A DNA stretch of 37,998 bases, from assembly GCA_900752195.1 (NCBI GenBank), contig CAADUJ010000024.1, positions 1 to 37,998 of the forward strand, in the 5' to 3' direction. Every line of letters starts with the position of its first letter. Position 1 is the first letter of the stretch. A model generated the notes under the pieces. That model ran no database searches. It was not told the origin of the DNA and worked only from the letters and a program-made list of their open reading frames with translations. Origin of the DNA: an uncultured Negativicutes bacterium (GTDB lineage Bacteria; Bacillota; Negativicutes; Veillonellales; Megasphaeraceae). The position numbers were made by a program, and so were the translations under genes. Positions 32,661 to 37,998 of the stretch are shown piece by piece.

Positions 32661-33227
32661 TTACAAAAGCCCCATCATGCCGAAGACGAGTCCCAATACG
32701 CCAGAACCGATGAGAACTTTAATGACACCAACCTTTTTGTGGGTTGCGACAAGGGCGATCATGAGGATGATACAAGCCGGCGCGCTGAAATCGTCCCAGT
32801 TTTTCGGGACGTCTTCCACATTCCACAAGGCGAGCCAGATGAAGCTGAGGCTGGCAGCACAGATGAGAGCGACGACAGCCGGTCTAAGACCATTCAAGGC
32901 GCCACGGATAGGGCCGATGTTACCGTACTTCAAGAAGATACGCGCCAAAATGATGCCGAGGAAGAACGACGGCGTCACGAAACCGAGAGTAGCCGAAATA
33001 GCACCGCCAAGGCCTGCGATTTTCATGCCGGCAAAGGTGGCGGCGTTGATGCCAATCGGCCCGGGTGTCATTTGGGAGATGGTGAAAATGTCAACGAATT
33101 CACTCATGCTGAGCCAATGATACGTATCGACGACGCTTGCCTGGATGAGGGGCATGGATGCATAACCACCGCCGACACAGAAGATGCCGACTTTACAGAA
33201 TTCCCAAAATAGTAATAGATAGATCAT
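32661..33227 (-). CDS. Chromate transporter family protein, half-size, second subunit (188 aa)
   Basis: Half-length ChrA-family membrane protein with about six helices and the family blocks FCVGGGYASMPLIQ, SQMTPGPIGINAATFAG and LGFVTPSFFLG. Short-chain ChrA proteins are encoded in pairs that work together; the partner lies directly upstream with an 11-nt gap. AAGGAGGGG, overlapping the upstream stop, lies 4 nt before the ATG. Chromate export is established for full-length ChrA; the natural anion of these short pairs is often unknown. Confidence 0.9.
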   Translation of the reverse strand: MIYLLLFWEFCKVGIFCVGGGYASMPLIQASVVDTYHWLSMSEFVDIFTISQMTPGPIGINAATFAGMKIAGLGGAISATLGFVTPSFFLGIILARIFLKYGNIGPIRGALNGLRPAVVALICAASLSFIWLALWNVEDVPKNWDDFSAPACIILMIALVATHKKVGVIKVLIGSGVLGLVFGMMGLL

Positions 33228-33238
33228 GGTACCCCTCC

Positions 33239-33826
33239 TTAATCGTATTTGTGGTCTCTAAGGACAAGGAATCCAATGAGACCGTCCAGTATGATGAGAT
33301 ACATCATGTTCAGGTCAAACACGACAGTCCCTATGAACGTTGCGGCTATGATAGCAATAGGTAAGGCGAATTTTCTTTGTATCTGCTTGACGAGCAGGTT
33401 GATACCGACGTCAACGATAAGGGCTGTGGCCCCGCACTGCATGCCTCGTAGAATCATGCGGACGACAGCGCTTTGAATAAAGACGTCGTAACAGACTGAA
33501 ATGATCGACAAGGTGATGAGCGGTGGCAACACCGTTGCAATAAGAGCTACCAGTGTGCCCAGGACACCGGCCATGCGGTAACCCAGTATGACCGCACTGT
33601 TGACGGCAATGACGCCTGGCATAGACTGGGCAATGGCGACCATATCCAGTGTTTCTTTATCGCTGATCCAGTGGTATTCGTCTACATATTTTGCCTTTAG
33701 TAAGGGAATGATAACAAATCCACCGCCTACAGTGAATGCACTGATGATGAAAGTTGACTTGAACAACGTCCAGAAGAAATGGCCATCCCGATGGGGGGGC
33801 TTTGTGACGGTTTCATCTGTTTCCAT
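33239..33826 (-). CDS. Chromate transporter family protein, half-size, first subunit (195 aa)
   Basis: Partner of the downstream half-size ChrA protein. Blocks FTVGGGFVIIPLLKAKYV, AQSMPGVIAVNSAVILGYR and LPPLITLSIIS match the other half of the duplicated ChrA fold. The frame begins at 33835, but AAGAGG lies 8 nt before the ATG at 33826 (METDETV), which I prefer. A run of seven G (33794-33800) lies in the cytoplasmic N-terminal segment and is a possible slippage site. First gene of the two-gene unit. Confidence 0.9.
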   Translation of the reverse strand: METDETVTKPPHRDGHFFWTLFKSTFIISAFTVGGGFVIIPLLKAKYVDEYHWISDKETLDMVAIAQSMPGVIAVNSAVILGYRMAGVLGTLVALIATVLPPLITLSIISVCYDVFIQSAVVRMILRGMQCGATALIVDVGINLLVKQIQRKFALPIAIIAATFIGTVVFDLNMMYLIILDGLIGFLVLRDHKYD

Positions 33827-34033
33827 ATACAACACCTCTTTATATAATATAGGAATTATATGCCTATTATAGCAGGTATGATGAAAGGCGTGTATATTTT
33901 TTTCTTCTCATGATGAGGATACGCATTATTTTCACTAAACCTATAGGTATGATAGCATAGTGATAAAATAGTTTAAGAAAGATGAAAATTTCAATTAAAA
34001 TAAAAATTTGGAGCAAAAAAGTCCATTTTACTA

Positions 34034-34062
34034 TTGCCTTAATCAGAATTTTGATATATACT
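34034..34062 (+). promoter_or_regulatory. Promoter of the nitroreductase-aldehyde dehydrogenase operon
   Basis: TTGCCT (34034-34039), 17-nt spacer, TATACT (34057-34062). Confidence 0.75.
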
Positions 34063-34063
34063 T

Positions 34064-34088
34064 TTAACAGATAATGATTATTAAATAC
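34064..34088 (+). promoter_or_regulatory. Fur/PerR-like operator of the nitroreductase operon
   Basis: TTAAC-AG-ATAA-TGAT-TATT-AAA-TAC, one base after the -10 box. The central 15 bases AGATAATGATTATTA match 12 of 14 defined positions of the 7-1-7 Fur box (TGATAAT-N-ATTATCA). Related to the boxes at 11887-11911 and 36919-36943. Confidence 0.7.
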
Positions 34089-34117
34089 TTATGCGTTATA
34101 GATTTGAGGTGGATTAC

Positions 34118-34714
34118 ATGGAAACGTTATTGCAGGCATTTAAGACCAGACGTACCAATTACGTTTTGGGCAAAGACGTAACCGTTCCAGACGATACTAT
34201 TATCGCCATGATTCAAGATATTGTCAGGGAGGTTCCTTCGGCGTTTAACATGCAGTCAGGCCGTGTCGTCATTGCATTAGGTGCAAAACATGACGCTATC
34301 TGGCAGATTACGATGGATACATTACGGGCCATCGTTCCCGAAGAAGCCTTTGGACGGACAGAAGAAAAAATCAAATCGTTTGCCGCCGCTTACGGTACGC
34401 TCCTTTTCTTTGATGATACAGCTATCGTTAAGGAAAAACAGGAACAGTTCCCTTTATATGCAGATAATTTTCCCATTTGGGCCCAGCAGGCGAATGGCAT
34501 GATGCAATACGCCCTGTGGACCGGCCTATATACGGTAGGGTTAGGTGCCAATTTGCAGCACTATAATCCTCTTATTGATAAAGCGATTCAAAAAGAATTT
34601 AACATTCCATCGACGTGGCAGCTCATCGGACAGATGCCCTTTGGCAACGTCATCGAGCCAGCCAATGCCATACCTAAGGAACCCATTGAAAAACGGGTTT
34701 TGGTAGCAAAATAA
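34118..34714 (+). CDS. Nitroreductase family protein (198 aa)
   Basis: FMN-dependent nitroreductase-like oxidoreductase of the Frm2/Hbn1 (fatty-acid-repression) type. Visible features: KTRRTNYVLGKD (FMN phosphate contact), PSAFNMQSGRVVIA, the central AYGTLLFFDD, and QANGMMQYALWTGLYTVGLGANLQHYNP, with a C-terminal QLIGQMPFGNV. The frame begins at 34091, but GAGGTGG precedes the ATG at 34118. It is followed 37 nt later by an aldehyde dehydrogenase with no terminator between, and sits behind a Fur/PerR-like box, which suggests induction by peroxide or metal limitation. Confidence 0.88.
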   Translation: METLLQAFKTRRTNYVLGKDVTVPDDTIIAMIQDIVREVPSAFNMQSGRVVIALGAKHDAIWQITMDTLRAIVPEEAFGRTEEKIKSFAAAYGTLLFFDDTAIVKEKQEQFPLYADNFPIWAQQANGMMQYALWTGLYTVGLGANLQHYNPLIDKAIQKEFNIPSTWQLIGQMPFGNVIEPANAIPKEPIEKRVLVAK

Positions 34715-34751
34715 GTTTACTATCTTGTGACTCATACTGAGGAGGTCCATT

Positions 34752-36239
34752 ATGAATTATCGCGATTATGTACAAGAATCTTTTGATTTATATATTAACG
34801 GCCAGTGGGTACCGGCCAGTGATGGCGCCACATTCAAAGCGTATAACCCGGCAAACGGTGATGTCCTGGCTTCGTGTGCAGAAGCTACGAAAGAAGATGT
34901 TGATCGCGCTGTAGCAGCCGGTCATGAAGCATTGAAATCGTGGAAAAAAGTATCCCCTATTGATCGTCAGAAGCTGCTCCTTCAGATTGCCGACGTCATT
35001 GATGCTAACAAGGAAAAGCTGGCTATGATTGAAACCCTGGATAACGGCAAACCTATCCGGGAAACGCTGAATGTCGATGTTCCTCTTGCTGCTGACCATT
35101 TTCGTTATTTTGCCGGTGCCATCCGTACTGAAGAAGGCCGGGCTTCCATGCTTGATGACCATACGATGAGCCTTGTGTTACGCGAACCAATTGGTGTCGT
35201 AGGACAGATTGTACCGTGGAACTTCCCGTTCCTCATGGCAGCCTGGAAACTGGCTCCGGTTCTGGCTTCAGGTTGCACGACTGTCCTTAAACCATCGAGC
35301 CACACGTCCTTGAGCGTTCTGGAATTGATGCGCCTCATTGGCGATTTGATCCCGGCTGGTGTCATCAACGTCATCACCGGTAAGGGCTCAAAGAGCGGTC
35401 AGTACCTTTTGGACCATCCGGATCTGCAGAAACTCGCCTTCACAGGTTCTACCGAAGTCGGTCGCGGCGTCTACAAAGCAGCTATGGAAAAACTCATTCC
35501 GGCAACCCTTGAATTGGGCGGTAAATCGGCTAATATCTTCTTTGAAGATGCAAAATGGGATATGGCCATGGATGGCGCGCAACTTGGCATCCTCTTTAAT
35601 CAGGGCCAAGTGTGCTGCGCAGGTTCCCGTATTTTCGTACAGGAAAGCATTTACGACAAGTTCGTCGAAGAATTGGCTGCTCGTTTTAATCGTGTAAAAG
35701 TAGACCTCCCGTGGAAGGAAGATACCCAGATGGGTTCCCAAATCTATGCTGGTCAGGTCAAGAAGATTCTCGAATACGTAGAAATCGGCAAGAAAGAAGG
35801 AGCTCGTCTCGTTTGTGGCGGTGAAAAGATTACAGAAAATGGCCTTGAATCAGGTAACTTCGTCCGTCCGACTATTTTCGCTGACGTAACGAACGATATG
35901 CGCATTGCCCGTGAAGAAATCTTCGGGCCTGTCGTATGCATTATCAAGTTCAAGGATGAAGACGATGTCATCGCTATGGCAAATGATAGCGAATACGGTC
36001 TTGGTGGCGGTGTCTGGACACGTGATATCAACCGTGCCATCCGTGTAGCACGCAGTATCGAAACAGGCCGTATGTGGGTCAATACGTACAACTCCATTCC
36101 GGCTGGCGCTCCCTTCGGTGGCTATAAGCTCTCCGGTATCGGCAGAGAAACGGATAAGATTATCCTCGAACACTATACACAGGCAAAGAATATTATCATC
36201 AACCTTTCGGAACAACCGTCGGGATTGTATGAAGCATAA
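34752..36239 (+). CDS. NAD(P)-dependent aldehyde dehydrogenase (495 aa)
   Basis: Classical ALDH: PWNFPFLMAAWKLAPALASG-like block (155-174, here with PVLASG), LKPS, FTGSTEVGR, catalytic base E254 in LELGGK, nucleophile C288 in NQGQVCCAGSR, EEIFGPV and PFGGYKLSGIGRE. Closest in build to betaine-aldehyde/general aldehyde dehydrogenases; the CoA-acylating type is unlikely. It oxidises aldehydes to acids; the substrate cannot be told. GAGGAGG lies 6 nt before the ATG. Co-transcribed with the nitroreductase and ended by a terminator. Confidence 0.95.
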   Translation: MNYRDYVQESFDLYINGQWVPASDGATFKAYNPANGDVLASCAEATKEDVDRAVAAGHEALKSWKKVSPIDRQKLLLQIADVIDANKEKLAMIETLDNGKPIRETLNVDVPLAADHFRYFAGAIRTEEGRASMLDDHTMSLVLREPIGVVGQIVPWNFPFLMAAWKLAPVLASGCTTVLKPSSHTSLSVLELMRLIGDLIPAGVINVITGKGSKSGQYLLDHPDLQKLAFTGSTEVGRGVYKAAMEKLIPATLELGGKSANIFFEDAKWDMAMDGAQLGILFNQGQVCCAGSRIFVQESIYDKFVEELAARFNRVKVDLPWKEDTQMGSQIYAGQVKKILEYVEIGKKEGARLVCGGEKITENGLESGNFVRPTIFADVTNDMRIAREEIFGPVVCIIKFKDEDDVIAMANDSEYGLGGGVWTRDINRAIRVARSIETGRMWVNTYNSIPAGAPFGGYKLSGIGRETDKIILEHYTQAKNIIINLSEQPSGLYEA

Positions 36240-36258
36240 TCCTCTTTTTTCCATATGG

Positions 36259-36288
36259 AAAAGCTGGGCCTTCGGGTCCAGCTTTTTT
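36259..36288 (+). terminator. Terminator of the nitroreductase-aldehyde dehydrogenase operon
   Basis: AAAAGCTGG-GCC pairs with GGT-CCAGCTTTT around a TTCG tetraloop, followed by T (36283-36288). Confidence 0.9.
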
Positions 36289-36313
36289 GATTTCCATTTT
36301 ATAAGAGACATAT

Positions 36314-36366
36314 AAAAAAGGGGCTGTAACAAATTGAGTATGTTTTCTCCATTTGTTACAGTCCCT
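36314..36366 (-). terminator. Terminator of ferritin
   Basis: GGGCTGTAACAAAT pairs with ATTTGTTACAGTCCC across a 16-nt loop; six T follow on the minus strand. Confidence 0.8.
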
Positions 36367-36381
36367 TCTATATAGGATGGA

Positions 36382-36876
36382 TTATTTTGTTGCCTGACGG
36401 CCACCAAGGCGAGCATCGACGAAGAGCTGACCTGCTTTATCCTGGCCGGCAAAGGTAAATTCATCGACGAGATGACGTGCATTTGCTTCTTCTTCCACCT
36501 GTTCTGTGACGAACCAATCAAGGAATTTCACTGTTGCATAATCCTTTTCTTCCAGAGCAAGTGCATACAAGTCGTTGATACGTTTCGTAATAGACTGTTC
36601 GTGGCTCAACACTGTTTTAGCGACTGTAAGTGGATCGGTTTCTGTGATTTGTCTTGCCTTCATATCGCCGAGAGTAACGCTTTCGTCGCGTTCTGATAAA
36701 TAATCGACAAACTTGAATGCATGAACCATTTCTTCATCATACTGCATACGAAGCCATGTCGAAAAACCACGGAACCGTGCATCAGCCATAGCTAATGACA
36801 AAGATAAATACAAATAAGCGGAATCAAATTCAAAAATAACCTGTTCATTTAATGCTTTTGCAACTTTTTCATTCAT
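36382..36876 (-). CDS. ftnA: Bacterial non-heme ferritin (164 aa)
   Basis: Four-helix ferritin that oxidises and stores iron. Ferroxidase ligands are visible in the usual pattern: E in NEQVIFEFDSAYLYL, E and H in YDEEMVHAFKFVDYL, E in VLSHEQSITKRI and the EQVEEEANARHLVDE helix. The frame reaches 36909, but AGGAGG precedes the ATG at 36876 (MNEKVAKALN), where homology starts. Its Fur/PerR-like box lies just downstream of the -10, so it is probably derepressed under oxidative or iron stress. Single-gene unit. Confidence 0.95.
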   Translation of the reverse strand: MNEKVAKALNEQVIFEFDSAYLYLSLSLAMADARFRGFSTWLRMQYDEEMVHAFKFVDYLSERDESVTLGDMKARQITETDPLTVAKTVLSHEQSITKRINDLYALALEEKDYATVKFLDWFVTEQVEEEANARHLVDEFTFAGQDKAGQLFVDARLGGRQATK

Positions 36877-36918
36877 CTTAGTATCCTCCTGAAATAAGTG
36901 TAAATTCAATAGTAAAAA

Positions 36919-36943
36919 TTAACAAATAACAATTATTTGTTAA
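36919..36943 (-). promoter_or_regulatory. Fur/PerR-like operator of ferritin
   Basis: Perfect palindrome with 11-bp arms, TTAACAAATAA and TTATTTGTTAA around a 3-nt centre, 4 nt downstream of the -10 box. The best symmetric member of the three related boxes. Confidence 0.75.
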
Positions 36944-36947
36944 AATA

Positions 36948-36956
36948 ATTATATCA
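36948..36956 (-). promoter_or_regulatory. Extended -10 promoter of ferritin
   Basis: TG-A-TATAAT on the minus strand (TATAAT at 36948-36953). No good -35 hexamer, as is usual for extended -10 promoters. Confidence 0.65.
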
Positions 36957-37089
36957 CAATAGTGAGCAGAATGCTACAGCATTTTGAGATTTTTTTGCAC
37001 GTACCGAGTCGTCCGTGCATGAGGGAGTATGGATTTTTTCCATTGATTTCATCGCCTGCCAGCATTCATAACTTTCCAGGAAGTGGTGA

Positions 37090-37485
37090 ACTGTATTAAT
37101 AGATCACTCCCGCGTCGATACAGTAGGCGCTCATGCCGCAGCCCTTGCAGCCCTCCATCCCCTTGACTTTGATCCTGACGACAAGTTAAACTTTGCTGTC
37201 GGCACAGGCCATTACGGAGGAGAAAGCTCCCTTGCTGTCGGCGCCTTTTACAGACCGAACGTAAATACCATGTTCAGTTTTGCCGGATCTGTAGGCGGTG
37301 GCGAAAACATGTGGAACGCTGGTGTCAGCATCAAAGTAGGACGTGGCAGCGAATACGCCGGAGTCAGCAAGGCACAATTAGTAGCAGGACATGCAGGCCT
37401 GAAAGCACAAAATGCAAAACAAGATGAAGAAATTGATGCGCTGAAGAAAGCTGTATTAGAACTGCAAAATCGCATGAAAGGATAG
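37090..37485 (+). pseudogene. YadA-type trimeric autotransporter, C-terminal anchor remnant
   Basis: The open frame from 37090 (after a TGA at 37087-37089) encodes the outer-membrane anchor of a YadA-like adhesin: RVDTVGAHAAALAALHPLDF, DPDDKLNFAVGTGHY, LAVGAFYRPN and MFSFAGSVGGGENMWNAGVS. The passenger and stalk are missing and there is no start codon or binding site before the anchor, so it is a 5'-truncated remnant. After the barrel follows a tail of about 45 residues ending in a heptad-like coiled coil (DEEIDALKKAVLELQNRMKG), which in YadA itself does not exist. A hairpin follows the stop. Confidence 0.8.
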
Positions 37486-37491
37486 AAGGAA

Positions 37492-37511
37492 AGCCCCGTT
37501 TTTGCGGGGCT
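37492..37511 (+). terminator. Terminator-like hairpin behind the autotransporter remnant
   Basis: AGCCCCG pairs with CGGGGCT around TTTTTG; only a weak T-tail (ATTTG) follows. Confidence 0.6.
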
Positions 37512-37618
37512 ATTTGTATGTGGCTGACGCAACGGCTAGTTGACGACAATGTCGATGGGTTAAGGCGCTTCGCTGTGCTACGTTTAGTTCGGTGTTTGAA
37601 GTGGGTCTCGTTTAGGCG

Positions 37619-37650
37619 AAGCCGTGCCCTCCAAGGGATGGACGGCTTTT
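37619..37650 (+). terminator. Second hairpin with T-tail
   Basis: AAGCCGT pairs with ACGGCTT, with CCCT/AGGG pairing inside and TTTT following. Confidence 0.5.
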
Positions 37651-37754
37651 CCTAAAAAGCGGGCAAGACGGCAGTGCCGACGAGCCTGCTTAATACAAAA
37701 TATATCTCTTCATGCGTGGACGGAGCGGTCGTGCAAAAAAAATAAAAAAAGTGC

Positions 37755-37783
37755 TTGCCAAAAGATATGGAGCATGATATAAT
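37755..37783 (+). promoter_or_regulatory. Promoter of the tRNA operon
   Basis: TTGCCA (37755-37760), 17-nt spacer, TATAAT (37778-37783), about 38 nt before tRNA-Asp. Confidence 0.85.
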
Positions 37784-37821
37784 GCTTTTTGTTCGAGGCA
37801 TTAAGCCTCGTAAGCTGAAAC

Positions 37822-37898
37822 GGCCTCGTGGTGTAGCGGTTTAACATGTCGCCCTGTCACGGCGAAGATCGTCGGTTCAAATCCGATCGAGGTCGCCA
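37822..37898 (+). tRNA. tRNA-Asp (anticodon GTC)
   Basis: Acceptor GGCCTCG pairs with CGAGGTC; anticodon loop CTGTCAC gives GTC; discriminator G and encoded CCA. Confidence 0.96.
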
Positions 37899-37903
37899 GT
37901 TTT

Positions 37904-37979
37904 GCTCAGGTAGCTCAGTCGGTAGAGCAGGGGACTGAAAATCCCCGTGTCGGCGGTTCAATTCCGTCCCTGAGCACCA
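37904..37979 (+). tRNA. tRNA-Phe (anticodon GAA)
   Basis: Acceptor GCTCAGG pairs with CCTGAGC; anticodon loop CTGAAAA gives GAA; T-loop TTCAATT; encoded CCA. Five nt after tRNA-Asp, in one transcript with it. Confidence 0.96.
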
Positions 37980-37998
37980 TTACAATTTCACATGCGGT

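Larger units (their letters stand above)
37486..37821. other. Region between the autotransporter remnant and the tRNA genes
   Basis: Holds the hairpins at 37492-37511 and 37619-37650, a small CGGCAGTGCCG hairpin near 37670, and the tRNA promoter. No open frame with a binding site. Confidence 0.55.

Noticed and set aside
1..37998. CRISPR array or prophage
   Set aside because: No regularly spaced repeats of 25-40 bp, no cas genes and no phage structural or integrase genes were seen.

Overview
The window looks like a chromosomal segment of an anaerobic Negativicutes bacterium, most likely Megasphaera or a close Veillonellaceae relative. This is inferred from gene content only: two acetyl-CoA acetyltransferases, a superoxide reductase, a PotE-type antiporter, an EFR1-type flavodoxin/ferredoxin protein, and a YadA-type trimeric autotransporter anchor (a diderm trait) beside Firmicutes-like promoters, AGGAGG ribosome-binding sites and T-tailed terminators. 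No database search was possible.

Layout. 1-237: right end of an IS3-family element with a stop in its transposase remnant. 333-5737 (-): a three-gene restriction-modification-like operon encoding a methyltransferase split over two genes plus a GIY-YIG/helicase/methylase-like protein of 1137 aa. 5762-6612: a gene-free junction with a palindrome, a terminator and a frameshifted YolD-like remnant. 6613-11134 (-): probable operon apeB, DEAD-box helicase, dipeptide epimerase-like enzyme, EFR1 protein. 11359-11805 (-): superoxide reductase. 12109-14081 (+): two paralogous membrane proteins, then an SMR guanidinium exporter (gdx/sugE). 14199-21083 (-): thiolase, potE, a UvrD-type helicase with an embedded DEDDh exonuclease, and a second thiolase. 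21416-24843 (-): VWA/metallopeptidase-like protein, MoxR AAA+ ATPase and a 22-residue-repeat protein. 25365-25439 (+): a 24-codon membrane peptide gene. 25555-26121 (-): a lipoprotein. 26453-29038 (+): small alarmone synthetase, OmpR-type regulator and sensor kinase. 29185-30621: an HTH-only LysR remnant converging on dxr. 31055-33826 (-): tRNA-Pro, a CntK-like racemase, tatA, and a split chromate transporter pair. 34118-36239 (+): nitroreductase and aldehyde dehydrogenase. 36382-36876 (-): ferritin. 37090-37485 (+): 5'-truncated YadA anchor. 37822-37979 (+): tRNA-Asp and tRNA-Phe.

How they work together. The most coherent regulatory signal is one 25-bp Fur/PerR-like palindrome lying just downstream of the -10 box of three separate oxygen- or iron-related units: superoxide reductase, nitroreductase-aldehyde dehydrogenase, and ferritin. 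A second signal is three phased 11-bp direct repeats (Pho-box architecture) at the expected -35 position of the alarmone synthetase/two-component operon, which suggests autoregulation by the encoded response regulator. The left 6.5 kb is accessory DNA (IS, restriction system, broken YolD gene). The rest is mostly ordinary chromosome, with three less familiar pieces: the helicase-exonuclease fusion, the MoxR/VWA/repeat-protein operon and the CntK-like racemase.
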